Source of the DNA: Fennellomyces sp. T-0311
Lineage: Eukaryota > Mucoromycota > Mucoromycetes > Mucorales > Lichtheimiaceae
DNA: 64,000 nucleotides
Reading direction: 5' to 3'
NCBI GenBank assembly: GCA_025266875.1
Contig: JALLLT010000012.1
Span: 372,001 to 436,000, forward strand
Part shown: positions 49,403 to 61,626 of the stretch, in pieces
Position numbering within the stretch: position 1 is the stretch's first letter
Layout of the letters: the number at the start of each line of letters is the position of its first letter
Translations under genes and position numbers: made by a program
The notes under the pieces: model-generated
Database searches by the model: none
The model's input: only the letters and a program-made list of their open reading frames with translations
Told to the model about the DNA's origin: nothing

Positions 49403-51465
49403 TTAGAACACCTTGTTCTCAGTCGACCTGGATTGCCTGCAGGAGAACTAAAAAGAAAACCAGTTCAATAAAATATTCTAAATTCATTGGAAGGTTTTGT
49501 GCGCTAACTATACCTGAGATGAAGGCGATATTTGCTCTAAAAGAGATGCACAACCCATCAGGTCATGACCAAAGACTTGACAGACTTCGCAATACGGAGC
49601 CTCCTCTTCTGGGAGAGCAGGGATGGCAGCTGCTGGAGGCGGTAACGGAGCGGAGGAACGACTTAATGCGGTCATCCGTCTACGGTTTCCTGCGATTGAA
49701 CCTTGATGTTCGGCCAACAAACGCTGAACAACCTTGCGTTCGTTATCCAAGGCTTCCAGCAGATCGGCCTCCTTGAAGATCTTCGCCTCGATCAAACTTT
49801 CCAGTTCGGCAATGTCGCGGTTCAAAGTGTTGACTTGACGACGGTGTTTTTCTGATTCGAGGGCACGCTCCTGGCGCATGCGCTCCATGGTGCTTCGTGC
49901 CTCATTGAGCTGTGCCTGCAGCTGCTGTTCAGGGATGGACGCAAGACCCGCCGGAGTCGGTGGGAGTACCTTGACTCGGTCCCGCAAAAGTTGATATTCG
50001 CTTTGTGATTGCTTGAGTGCCTCCTGCAGCGACCGGTTGTCTTGCTTCAGTTGCTGGGCTTCCATCTCAAGATTCTTCTCGGTCTGCAATTGGCCTTCGA
50101 GGGTCGCCACCTTTTCCAAAAGTCGATGGTTTTCACGCTCGACGCACTCGTGGGTTGTCCGCTCTCTGTTCAATTCGTTCTGAAGGTTGGCGAAAGCGTC
50201 TTTCGATTGCTGCTGCTGTTCGAGTTGGGCTTTCATTTCATCGGCGGCCTTTTGTTGTCGTTCTAACAGGTCTTTCAGCTCTTGGATCTTGACTGCGGAT
50301 TTCTTTTGCTCGCGTTCGTGCTCTGCGATCAGCTCGGGTCGTTCTTGCTGGGTGTATTCTGCCAGGACAGTCTCGGCATCTTCTTTGGCGGTTGTTAACC
50401 GATCGCGTTCATTTTCAAGGGCTTGGATGCGCGCATGTGCCCCTGCAATTTTAGCTGTGTGTCGTTTCATGTCCTGCTCGTGCTTCTGTATTGCGCCTTC
50501 GTACAGCTCGATGGTCTCCATGCCAGCGCGCTTCAGCTCGTCGACTGTCTGCTCGAGCTGGACGACGCGGGCCTTGTAGGACATTGTGATATCGGTGTTG
50601 CTGGTCAGCGCTGCAGTCATCTCGGCCAGTTTGGTCTCGAGATCTTTGCAATGCAGACATGGCGCGGGGTCTGTTTCCTTTTTCTGAGGAGAACTGTCAA
50701 TAATAGGATCCAGATGGAATTTATCTTCCTGATGCATGACAGGAGTATCTATATTTGGAGCTGTTGGGGTCATTTCTGGCGAGGGGATGCCACTTGTGTG
50801 AGGTGAGACCGAGAGCGGGTGTCGAGGTCGCTGCTGAACGTTGATGCAGGGCAAGGACGTCTGTTTGGCCAGCGTCTTCTTTTTGCGTTGTGTGCGACAC
50901 GTAACCTTGCTTGCAAGCACAAAAATACCGGTTTTTGGTGGGCAGGCAAAATATCGCATGCTATTGCCAAGGTCAATTATCGGGTGCTACATTAAACAAA
51001 AATTCCTTGTCTCGATTCTTCTTCTTACCCGTCCACTGCGCCATCGTTCTTGCCAGCGCCAGGGTGATCCAACTCAATGCCAGCCCACACGCCCGCTTTG
51101 AACTGGGTTGTCCCCAGAAACCGCAACGTGCCGACCAGCCGCATTGAATCGACGCTGACACGCTGTCCGATCCAAAGAGAGCCGGCGGGTTCGTTCAGCG
51201 ACGGGACCGAGCTTCTTGGGGTTGTGAGTGACGTTTGGGTTGACGTGCTGGATGATATCGAGAAGCGAGGAACAGAGCTGGGCGTTTCCATATCCTCCAC
51301 GGACGAATCGGACATGCGTGATCGCGATGGGGTGATGCGGGTTGATTTCGAGATATTCATGGGTTGGGGCATTCGCCGTTGATGGCGTGTTCTCAAGACA
51401 TCGTGAGATGCTTGTCGTGCGAGTCTGGTACGAATACTCTCACCAGTGTCAGGTAATCTTGACAT
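49403..51465 (-). CDS. CLIP-170/Tip1-like CAP-Gly microtubule plus-end protein
   Basis: Exons 51465-51029, 50960-49514 and 49447-49403 total 1929 nt, 642 aa. A Ser/Arg-rich N-terminus leads to one CAP-Gly domain (about 95-165): VGTLRFLGTTQFKAGVWAGI, ELDHPGAGKNDGAVDG, MRYFACPPKTGIFV; the usual GKNDG groove motif binding EB1 or tubulin tails is intact. Residues about 250-580 are a long coiled coil. The C-terminus has a CCHC-like zinc knuckle, CEVCQVFGHDLMGC, as in CLIP-170. This order is that of yeast Bik1, fission yeast Tip1 and human CLIP-170. If the last 66-nt intron is kept, the protein ends one residue after SSQ instead of adding 15 residues. Confidence 0.93.
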
Positions 51466-52244
51466 GAAGGAAGGTTGGAAAGATAGGGGGAAGAGATGAG
51501 CATAAAAAAAAACTCTTTTTCTTTTGGTGAAAGGAGTGGTGTGCAGTAGTTCTCATGTCATGCGTGAAAATGAGATGCCTTGTGCAACGCCCGTAATTTT
51601 AAGGCAGCATTTTCCCTTTATCGAGCGAAAAGATATCCCTGGAAAATAGATACACCCACTCGCGCATCCCGTCGTCTCCCAGGGCAGATAGCCGGAATGC
51701 TGGACGAAGCTGGGATGGGTACGCGTCGAAGCAGTGGCCTCGGCACAGGCAGACGCAGACGCATGTTTGAAAGTCGATGGCAGCAAAGGGTATGGGTTGG
51801 TATTGTTACGAGCGATTGGGGGTGTGTGGTGTGGTTCGTACGGGCTGGGTGAGTGGGTGGGGGGTCTGCGAGGAGGGAAAGGGTGGGGGGAGCGCTGGCC
51901 GAAAAGTGCAATTGAGCCGAGCGCAGACGGGCGGTGTTTTTTTTGGGCTGCTGCGTTGGCACATCATTGGTTCTGAAACAGGCGCTGGTGGACTTTTTTT
52001 ATAGCCCCAGGCTGGTCGCTTTCTCACCTCTTCTTTTCTTCCCTACACACCCACTTTTTTCACACAACTGTTTATATGTTGATACGCTACAGACCCTCAT
52101 AAAGCACACCAACAACATATAACTTCCCTTTCTCTCTACGTCTTCTCTTACGCACTTTCCACTTACACACCTCCCGTTTTTCTCTCTTCTCGTTTTTGTT
52201 TTTCCTGTTTTTTCCTTTTTTCCTCCCAACAATAACAAAGGCAG
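51466..52244. other. Divergent promoters of CLIP-170-like and PNRC-like genes
   Basis: About 780 bp. G-rich (51840-51890) and CT-rich (52100-52230) tracts; the second lies just before the next ATG and looks like a pyrimidine-rich leader. No gene seen. Confidence 0.55.
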
Positions 52245-53040
52245 ATGGCGAACAACACCAAAGCACTCGTAATCCTCCCCGCCAAGAACAATGTTTTGCG
52301 CATCCCTGCATCCGCCAAACCCGCGGCCCAACCTCCCAAGACCCCGGTGATGAATGCCAAGCGCAATTACAAGAAAAAGAACAACAAGAAAACCACGGCC
52401 GCAGCTGAGGAAGCTCCGCAGCAACCCAAACAACTCAAAAAGCAAGATTCGGTTGCAAAGAAGCAAGATCGAAAGCCCAAGCCATCTGCCAAACAACAGC
52501 AACACCAACCTTCTCCTCAACAACGTCGTCCCCAAGTTCTCCCTGTCAAGGCTCGTCGGGTCGAACGCAAGCGAGACATTGTGTCAATGACAGATGCTCT
52601 GCGCAAGTCCCAAGCCGACGTCATGTCGACCAGCCCCGTCTCCAGCTCGGGTGAATCCGAAAACGATTCTGATAGCGGCTACCAAAGGTTAGCAGAAAAA
52701 GTGAGAGTTGTATGGGCGGTTGTTTTTTAACATTTGGAACATATAAAAAAGCCGCCGACGTCGCCGTCCCAGCAATGATGGCCAGGTTTACTGTGGCCCT
52801 TGCTTCAGCAACGCTCCTGCACCCAGCGCCCTGCCGATGCCACCCGCCTTCCGACATGACGACGGGGTGTTCATGATGGACGAACATCTCCAGCAGCAAT
52901 CCAAGGAGCTGATGAGCCTCTTGATGCCACGCCGCCGCCCTTCCAACATCCCCGCCACGATGAAGACGGCCCACAGCCTGGACACCGACCTCTCCGAGAT
53001 CCAGCGCGGGCTACGATCGATGCTCAAGATGTCCTCGTAA
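52245..53040 (+). CDS. PNRC/Edc1-like mRNA-decapping activator
   Basis: Exons 52245-52687 and 52752-53040 total 732 nt, 243 aa. The protein is mostly disordered, Lys/Gln/Pro-rich, with a basic N-terminal half (NAKRNYKKKNNKK). In the C-terminal half is the short motif CGPCFSNAPAPSALPMPPAF, which matches the conserved decapping-activator motif of vertebrate PNRC2 and yeast Edc1/Edc2 (Y.G..FS..P.PS.LP.P). In those proteins the LPxP part binds the Dcp1 EVH1 domain and the upstream part contacts Dcp2. A terminal helix follows (MMDEHLQQQSKELMSLLM). Function is inferred from this motif and overall composition; no other domain is present. Confidence 0.72.
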
Positions 53041-53809
53041 ACACGCTCTTGAATTTGTGCACCTCAAAAACACTTCTCCTCACTGGGACACGTCCATCCA
53101 CTCCAACCACACACACTTCTTTGTAAAAAGTTTGTTTCTTTTCGGTATTTTCTTTTACTTTTACTTCTTTTTTTCTTTTTTCTTCGTCGGGTTCACGCTT
53201 GTGAGAAGCTGCCTTTTTTTTCTGCACAAATTCTTTTCTTGTTTCTTCCTGTACCATATTTTTCTTCTTTCTGTTGATTGCGCACTTGCTGGACAAAGAG
53301 CCTGTCATATGTTTATGGCTGTCCTTCTGTTGCCAATCCCTTTTTTTTTTCTTATTTTCTTACACAATTTTCTCTATCCATCGAGGCCGCCCGCCTGGAC
53401 GAACCGAACGAATCAGCGCTTGTTTCTAAGCCAACGATATTCAAGACCAACTCTACAGCAAAGAACGCTCCTTATCGACGCTCTCTTTCTTTATACACAC
53501 AGTCTCTCTCTCTCTCTTTCTCTCTTTCTCTCCCAATGCACACACACGCTCTTTGTTCCCTTTCCCCCAACCTCCCTTAGCTTTTCCCCTCCCCCAAATC
53601 CCCTCCCCCCAACCTCCCCCTTCACACCCCTTTATCCCCCAATAAAAACTTCAGTGAAACTGACCGGCTGGGCTGAATGATTGCATGATGTTGATGACTG
53701 CCTAAAATGGCATGGCCGCAAACAATTTGATCCTGCTCTTTGTGTTCCTTTGTTTTCTTTGCAAGACGTAATGGGATAAAGTGTCTGTGCGAGCCATAAA
53801 CAAACCGGG
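53041..53809. other. Pyrimidine-rich 3' UTR and intergenic, convergent with MSH3
   Basis: Extremely T/C-rich on the plus strand (53110-53640), with a CT repeat at 53503-53533 and C runs at 53580-53640. AATAAA at 53640-53645 could end the PNRC-like transcript. No gene seen. Confidence 0.55.
53503..53533. repeat. CT microsatellite
   Basis: TCTCTCTC tract with a few T insertions inside the pyrimidine-rich 3' region. Confidence 0.75.
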
Positions 53810-56800
53810 TTACACATCGCAAAGGTATCGCCGCAGCTCAGAAAGATGCGTCTTTGGGTCGGCCAGCGCTCGACGCAAAACGTGCTGCATGGCTTTGGCT
53901 TGCACATTTGTTTCCATCTCAGCTGCTTTCAGCCTGGCCGAGTCTAGCACGCTTCGTGGTAATTCCGCCAGTCGTGCCACGTTGATGCTATTAAGAAACA
54001 TGTCAAGATTCTGATCCACCTCCCCCTCCCCCCGCTAAAACACCACATCCTTTTACCCATAGCTTCGTGTGGACACCCCTTGCACCAGCTTGTACAGGAA
54101 AATGATGTGCGGGATCTCTGCGCTCTCACGGTTTAAAAAGAATATCCGGTTTCGCATCTGTGAACCTTTTTTTACCTCCGTCGCTATCTTGGATAAAGCT
54201 CATGTGGCCGTTCACGGTGCAGTCGGCGAATTCGTCCGCCAGCTCGGCCAGAAAAGGATAGTGTGTGACAAACAATGTAATGGACCGGATCTATAGAAAT
54301 GCATTAATTAAGTAGAACGCCTCCCCCCTTCGAATCCTGTGTACCTCAGTAATGAAATGCCGGAGCACTGCATAGGCAATCGCCATGCCGTCCATCGTGG
54401 CTGTACCACGTCCAAGCTCATCCAAAATGACGAGAGAGCGTGGTGTGGCTGCCCGCATGATGTCCGACGCCTCGTGCAGTTCCACCATAAAGGTGCTTTC
54501 GCCTGCAAGCATATTGTCCAGTGCCCCCATCCGCGTGTAAACAGCGTCCAGAATCCCCAGCTCAGCTCGGTCAGCAGGCACGTAGGATCCAATCTGCCCC
54601 ATAATTGCGATCAATGCCACCTGCCGCATGTACGAGCTCTTGCCGCCCATATTGGGTCCCGTCAGCACCATCGTTCGCTTCGTGTCGTCAAAGTCAATGT
54701 CGTTCGCAACGTAGTTGTCCAGCAGCTGCTCCACCATCGGGTGTCTTCCATTGGTCACGCGAAGTTTGGCATCGTCGCTAAATGTTGGCTTGACGTAGTT
54801 GGCTTGTTGTGCAACCGTCGCCAACGAAAACAGGCAGTCCAGTTGTGCCAGTCCGAGAATGACGTCGCGGAACACCTCGTACTTTTCAATGACTTGCCTT
54901 GAACCGTGTCAGCATTGATATGATGCTTGCAATTAAGCCCAAACCTTAAAAATGTGCGGTACGCCTGGTCGAACGCTGCCACCAATAGCTCATGATGCCG
55001 TTCTCGTTCTTTGAGTTTGGATATAAGCCAGGGACTGTGGAACCGCGATGCTGCTTTCGTCCCATTGATCTTGATCCATTCCTTGGGCACCATCTTCATC
55101 GATGTGTTTTTCACCTCGAGCAGATACTAGCACTCGTCGGATTAGTGCATCACCAGTAACTTTGGACTGTGCACTAACCTCGATACCGGCAACGTTGACG
55201 AACCGCAACGACGGAATCTTTGTCGCTGCTTGCTGTTCAGCCAGGTAGCTTTCCAGCTCTTTTTCAATGCCGGCAATGTTCTACAAAGGCAACGGTTGGT
55301 CAAAGCGTTGTTTGAATAAACGCCCGACCCCCTCTCGTGCCACAAACCTCTTTTTCCTGGTAGAGCTCAGGCCATCGTTCATCTGGCTTGAGCAAGTCGA
55401 GCTTGCGAGCGGGTGTGAGGACAACGTCTGGATTGAGCACTTGTTTGAGTTCAAGCACGTCGGGACGAATCAATGGCAGCTGAGAAAAGATATCATTCAG
55501 CAGTGACGATTGGAATTCAGCACCAGCACTTTCATGGAACGTCTCTGCTATCTTGAGCAATGCATCCAGCACTTGCACGAGTTCTGCGGGAGACGCCTAA
55601 ACAAGCAGGACTACCTTTATAAGACTCATCCATTTTCTGCAAGGTTCGTTCTACCTGTCCATAATGAACGCGTGACAATCCTTTTTCGAGATCAGGCAGT
55701 TTCTTTAGCAAAGCCTTTGCACTCGCTGCCTTTGGATTGTCTGTTGATAACAGTTCATCCACGGCATCAATGCGCTGGTTCAGTTTTCTGTAAAACATGT
55801 TAGATACAAAAACAAACACCAACCGCCAAACAAACAGCTCACCTGACGTCAATCAGCGGTCGACCAACCCATTTACGCAGCAGACGCTTTCCGAATGCCG
55901 TTTTAGTATGGTCGAGAACAGCAAAGAGCGACCCTTTGACGCTGCAGTCCGTCGAATTCCGGTAGATTTCCAGATTGGCTAGGGTATTGCCGTTGAGGAG
56001 CATATGGCTTCGTGACGAGAAATGGACAAAGTATTTGGTTAGGTTGAGCGCATGCTGAATGCCAAACTCGGAAAGGTATCGGATCGTCGCAGCAAGCGCC
56101 TTGCTACAGAGATGCTGTGCTTTTAGTGCATGAAACCCTATTTTTTCGCATGCATAATCAGATTGCACTTTACATTACAGTGGGCGGCAACTTTAGGATT
56201 TCTGAGAATGCCACCTGTGGACCGCCATCTGCTCGCTGACTATAAAAGTCTGAGACGTATGTGAAAGCGGCATTGTGGTCCGACATGAATGGATCGATCT
56301 GGGGCATGCGCTCTATTCGCACAGAGTCACCGAATGCAGTTGTTCTATACTGGCGTGAATACAACGCTGCTGATCCATAGCAAACCAACTACCTCTGCAG
56401 TCCCATGTGCTTTACGACCTTCTCTGTCTGCTTGCTCAGGTTCAGGGGCAGTAGCAGCTCACCGGGCTCAATATGCAACAGTCTTGTCTCGAGTTCAGAC
56501 CGCATGTATCCGTCCTCAAACGAGTCATGGACGACATCACCTGAGACTGGCTGCACAGCCACCATTCCAATCTGTACGCGCTCGTCGTGCCCCCCACCTC
56601 CTCGTTTCTCTTCCACAAGACACAACAAGTACCCCGACGACGACGACGATGCGCCCTTGGTGACCTCCAACTCGAGATCGGACGTCATTTCATCGACAAA
56701 TGTGCTCTTTGTATACAAATGCTTGAGTTCACGCGAGAATGGGCCGGCTTTGTTATCGCCCGTGGACTTAAGTACGGCAGTTTCGGTTTGGCGGACCACG

Positions 56801-57436
56801 CCCACTTTGTAACCCGCATGGACCAGACGGCGTACATGAACAGCCAGTCGGTGTGTGGGAATGCTGGCCACCCAAAAGTTTCGATCAATGTAGCTGGCGA
56901 TATGGAGAACGCGCGACGCGACTTTGGCATCTTCACCGAAGAACCGAAACTTGTACCCAACTTCAATCACAAGGAGGATTCCTCGATGCTTCTCTTTTAA
57001 TGCGGTCACTTGCTGTTCCAAAGGTGACATGGGCTCCGGCTTTCGTCGTTTGTCGCGTGGCTGCAAGAATTTGGCTACAAATTCCTCGTGTCGCGTAGAT
57101 TTGTCAGGGTCGTAAGGAGACGCGTCGCCGCGATTGAACGCGAACCGTTGTTCAAGTGACCGCACTGGTGTATTGCTGGTGGGAGATTCAACGTGTCGCT
57201 CTTCTGTAGTCGGCTCAGACGAAGGAACTTGCTGATCACTGGATTCGGCAGTGTACGTGAATTGATCGAGTGCAGATCGTTCGCTGGGTTGGCTTTTGGA
57301 ACCCGAGGCAATGACTATGGGGTGAACAATGTCAACGATTCAAAAGTTTCCATTCAATAGGCAGCAGACCTTGTCTCTTGGGCTTCGATTGAGGCATAAA
57401 AAATGAAGACAATGTAGCTTGGCGTTTCTTGCTCAT
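53810..57436 (-). CDS. MSH3: DNA mismatch repair protein MSH3
   Basis: MutS-beta subunit, which with MSH2 recognises insertion/deletion loops. It begins at 57436 with [13 protein letters not shown]: residues 6-13 are a PCNA-interacting box (QxxLxxFF). After a disordered linker come the mismatch-binding domain ([40 protein letters not shown]), connector, lever and clamp regions (ELTLPLNL-like [39 protein letters not shown]), and the ATPase: Walker [18 protein letters not shown] (54680-54640), [14 protein letters not shown], Walker [11 protein letters not shown]. It ends [11 protein letters not shown]. About nine short introns. MSH3 rather than MSH6 is shown by the N-terminal box and the [13 protein letters not shown] block. 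It shares a 176-bp divergent promoter with the carrier gene. Confidence 0.95.
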
Positions 57437-57612
57437 TTATGCAGTAATGGTTAAAGAAAAAGAAAAAGAGCCGTTTGACACACGGACTTGCAGACTTGGC
57501 GGGCAATCAAATCCCATCACCCGCAGCGGATCTGTTGATTGTTTTGTGATTGGTGTGCCTGACTGACAGTTTACTCTTTCTCTCTTCCCTCTCTCTCCGT
57601 TTTTAAGCAACA
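57437..57612. promoter_or_regulatory. 176-bp bidirectional promoter MSH3 / mitochondrial carrier
   Basis: The start codons of divergent genes lie 176 bp apart, so both promoters must share this segment. It contains a CT-rich tract just before the carrier ATG and a TGATTGTTTTGTGATTGGTG stretch with two ATTG/CCAAT-like cores. Confidence 0.65.
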
Positions 57613-58916
57613 ATGTCGTCGGAAAAGAGTGCAATCCCGCCACTGGCCAAAGATATTATTGCCGGAACCGTCGGTGGTTGGGCCCAGGTTGTCGTTGGTA
57701 AATGAACCCTCGCACGTCGAGATCATGATCGATCTACCCGATCGCTCACCAACTGAATCTCGATAGGCCACCCTTTTGATACCCTCAAGGTGCGTCTTCA
57801 GACACAACCTTCGCCTCCTATTTACCGAAATGCCATGCACTGCTTCCAATCACTTGTCACTCAAGAAGGTGTACGTATATATATAATCCTCGACTTGCAG
57901 CATAATAACTCATAAGCGTACCAATAGCCCAAGGGACTGTATCGCGGTGTTGCATCGCCTTTGGCTGGCATTGGTTTCTGGTAAGCTATCAAAAAAATGA
58001 ATCGTGGGAAAAAAATTAGATTAACCATTGTTGCCTAGCAACGCTGTTGTGTTCATGTCCAATGGTTATTTCCGCCGCATGCTTCAATTTGGCGATGAAA
58101 CCAAGCCTTTGTCCATCGGTAACGATATTTTTGTTTCTTCATTGTGAAAATTACCAACTCCCGAGTATTAGCCGACATCGGTATTGCTGGTGGTTTGGCC
58201 GGTACAGTGATGGCGTTCTTCAACTGTCCCATCGAGTTGTTGAAGGTCAAATTGCAGGTACAAGACCCAGCGGGTGTGATCGGACCGACCGGTAAATTGG
58301 AACCTGCAGTAAGTCGTATCATCACGTCATTTCCGATATGTATTAACAAAGATGTAAAAGTACAAAGGTGTTATTGATTGTGGTCTTCGTACGGCCCGTG
58401 CACAAGGTTTGCAGGGCTTGTATCGTGGTTTGGGTGTCACGTTGCTAAGAGATTCTCCCAGTTACGTTTGCTACTTTGGTAGGTTTTTTTTTAAAAGAAA
58501 AAAGAGCGCAAACATGCATTGACATTTTATACTATTTTTAGTGACATACGAGGGTCTGAAACGAGTGTTACAATCCTTCCACAAAGATGAGCCACTTTCT
58601 ACTGCTGAACTCTTGTTGGCTGGTGGTGCTGCTGGTTTCGGTGCATGGATCCCGGCTTATCCCCAAGATGTGATCAAGAGTCGCTACCAAAATGATACCA
58701 GGTAAATGGGGTACGGACTTAGAGATGAATCTATTCTGATATGTTTGATAATGTCATGATAGATATACATCCGCTCGACATGCCTTCCGATCTGTGATGC
58801 GAGAAGTCGGTGTCAAGGCATTCTTTAACGGTATTGGACCTACCATGGCAAGGGCATTCCCGGCGAATGCTGCTACATTCTTTGCTTACGAAATGGCAAT
58901 GAAGGCAATGGATTAG
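57613..58916 (+). CDS. Mitochondrial carrier (SLC25), Ymc/carnitine-carrier type
   Basis: Inner-membrane solute carrier. Three repeats are seen: GTVGGWAQVVVGHPFDTLKV with RLQTQ, GLAGTVMAFFNCPIELLKVK with LQVQ, and GGAAGFGAWIPAYPQDVIKS with RYQND. Each shows the Px[DE]xx[KR] signature, with PIELLK in repeat two, and each is followed by a G.RG or F.GIGPT block (GLYRGVASPLAGI, GLYRGLGVTLLRD, AFFNGIGPTMARA). Exons 57613-57697 and 57767-57870 were checked; further short introns are near 57871-57927, 57980-58039, 58120-58171, 58309-58366, 58480-58541 and 58702-58761. The family places it near Ymc1/Crc1; the substrate (amino acid or acylcarnitine) is undecided. Confidence 0.92.
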
Positions 58917-59786
58917 ATTTATAGACATAGAAAGAGGAGTAACGGTGCTGCATATAGACGTACACATACATTATAATTATTGGCGTATTGAATGCAAAGG
59001 CTTTTTTTTATCATGTGTATGCACCCTGAGAGTTTATTACTAGATGAAATGTAAGCTTGGTTGTCCAATTTGCTTGCGGCAAGAGCATGAACAAGTCTTG
59101 CAGAAAGTAATTTTATTCTGTACCAGCTTGATGCAGGCAATGATTGCTTTGAACTAAAGTTCGGAAAAGGTGCTTGCTGCAAAAATTGAAAAGAAAAGTA
59201 AGGAGAAAGAGATCGACCAGGTCAAAGTGTTGTACGTACAACCTGGGAAAGAGATCGACAAGGGCACACTGTCATAACTAAGAGAGATTGCTCCTTAGCT
59301 CACTTTCTGCACCGCCGCTCCTTTAACCTATTCCATCCCTGAACGTTATTATACCTTAGGTATAAAGTCTCTTGGTGATGGGTTTCATCAAAACGATCAG
59401 ATCAGTACGTATTTTTTTACTCTATGTAGCTCACTTTGGACACAAACTTTTCGAAAAGATCCTCATTCATAAGTTTGTGTATCGTATAAAAGCGTTCATT
59501 CTGAGTTAGCGCTACAAAGCAACGAGGATACGTACTAACTAGCATGCTTTTATAGGTCCTGTTTCCTGTTAAAAGATACTGTAAAGGAGTTCTGAGTAAT
59601 TCAGGAGATATGTACAGATTATGAGTGCTTTTGCCACCTATAAAAGAGATCGCTCGGGGATATTTTCCCTTTGTCTTTCCGCTTGCATTCAGTTGAAGCA
59701 GAAATATCGAGTATGTTCATATGGTTTTCTATCAATATTTACTTACCTTTCAAAGATAGCCGAAATATCCGGAATATTCCTTATTT
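58917..59786. other. Intergenic before the MFS gene
   Basis: AT-rich. A short direct repeat, GGGAAAGAGATCGACAAGG-like against GAAAGAGATCGACCAGG, occurs near 59204-59263. No gene supported; a plus frame at 59621-59866 partly overlaps the MFS start and is out of frame. Confidence 0.5.
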
Positions 59787-61626
59787 ATGTCTGCCATGAT
59801 TGCCGAAAAGTCATCGACGATCGTAATCAATCCGAAAAAAGAGATTTATTACGACGTGGATATTAGAGAAGATCATGAAATCGGATCTCCCTGTACCGAT
59901 GCCGATAAAGAATCAACAGAAGTTTGTTACAGTGATGGAGGCTACGGCTGGTTCGTTTGTGGTGGAGCATTCGTTGGCATGTTTACTGTCTATGGAGTAA
60001 CAAACTGCTGGTAAAAGAAGTCGACAACTCCTTCTAAAGCATATAGTAATCTATTACTTTTGGACCACCACTTGCTATTAAAAAATAGGGGTAAGCCTAT
60101 CTACGTATTAGCAGCTAGTACTGCGACTTAACGAAAACCTTTTGTTGACAGGTATCATGATCAATTATTACATTGAAAATGTATTTTCTGGAGCCAAAGA
60201 AGCTGCGACTTCCCTTAGTTTGGTTGCTGTCATGATTAGTTTTGTTGGCGGTGTTTTTACTCCGATATCACATATGGTCGATTCCATGCTTGGTGCCCGT
60301 AGGACGCTCCTCATTTCCACGTTTTTGATCTCGGGTGGATTTGGTGCGGCTGGTTCTGCTACCGAGGTTCGGAATTTATAGATCCTCTTTACCAAGTGTT
60401 AAACTTACTTTTTTTATTTCTGTGTCAGGTTTGGCATCTTTATCTGTCACTGGGCGTTTGTTTCGGTATAGGATTTGCAATGATGATCATGGTAAATTTG
60501 CTCGTCCAAATAATTCATGGACAAGTATTTATCTAATGTGTGTATAGGTTACATCAAAAACTGTTCCGGAATGGTTTTATCAGAGGCGATCAACGGCAAT
60601 GGGAATTGTAGCAAGTAGTGGTGGATTGGGAGGTCTGGTATTGCCATTTGTCATTACTCCACTAAACAGCACACTGGGTGTATCATGGTACGCCTCGTGG
60701 TTTTCTTTTCTTGACCAGCCAGTGTGTGACATATCTTACAAAATAGGACATTCCGAATTCTGGCTGCCATTTTTTTCATGGCAAACTTGATTACAACGGT
60801 ACTTGTAAAAGAAAGGAATCCACCAAAAGAACGTACCATCAAAAAACCAAGTCAGATTATCAAGCTCAACTTACTCAAAGATATCAACTTTTTAATCTGG
60901 TGCCTGGCCGCGTTTTTTTGTGTTGCCTATATGAATTTGATTTTCTACTTTTTGCCATGTATGTTCGATTTACTTGCCAGTGATGTTTTTTTTACTAATT
61001 TTTTTTCTGTAGCATATGCAACACATATCGGTCTGAGTACAATTCAAGGTTCAGCTTTGGTATCTACTACAGCAGCAACCACGTTTCTTGGACGTCTCAC
61101 TGTGGGGTAAGTAAATTATCTAGGACTTAATATTTGATCAGTAACACAAGTAATATGTAGCGCGCTCGCGGATCGAGCAGGAAATTTAAACATGTGTATC
61201 GTATTCAACCTCATCACCAGTGCAGCGTCCTACTTTATATGGACCACTGTTGCGTATAACTTTGTCGGACTGTTGATCTACGCCATAATACATGGTTTCT
61301 TTGGCGGATGTTATTTGGCATTATGTACGTTTTATCCGAAAGCAAGTGTCCTTTCTTTATATGTTAACCATTTTTTTCATTTAGTGGCACCGATCGTGCG
61401 TACCGTTCTTGGACCTGAAAAGTTTCCTTCTGGCTTCGCGTTGGTTTCCTTCTTTGTAGCCCCTGCATATGCTGGACCTACTATTGCCAGCGCGCTCGAA
61501 AATCATAGTACGCTTGAGCCATTCTTGGTATACAAGTTATTTAATGGTACCATGGCCTTTTTGGCTGCCGTGGTTGTGCTTACATTAAAGCTACGGATGC
61601 AGCGAAATTTGTGGGCAAAAATTTAA
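59787..61626 (+). CDS. MFS monocarboxylate-type transporter
   Basis: Plasma-membrane transporter of the MCT family (Mch-like). It starts at 59787; the N-terminal tail of about 50 residues is acidic. The family signature DGGYGWFVCGGAFVGMFTVYG opens TM1. Other marks: VAVMISFVGGVFTPI, STAMGIVASSGGLGGLVLPF (MCT motif around TM5), FLGRLTVGALADRAGNLNM (loop 8-9) and GFFGGCYLALLAPIV. About eleven or twelve hydrophobic segments are present. Exons 59787-60010, 60089-60090 and 60152-60366 sum in frame only if a 2-nt exon is included; further introns lie near 60367-60428, 60493-60547, 60690-60750, 60961-61013, 61107-61160 and 61325-61384. The substrate is unknown; MCTs move pyruvate, lactate, riboflavin or similar acids. 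Confidence 0.88.
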
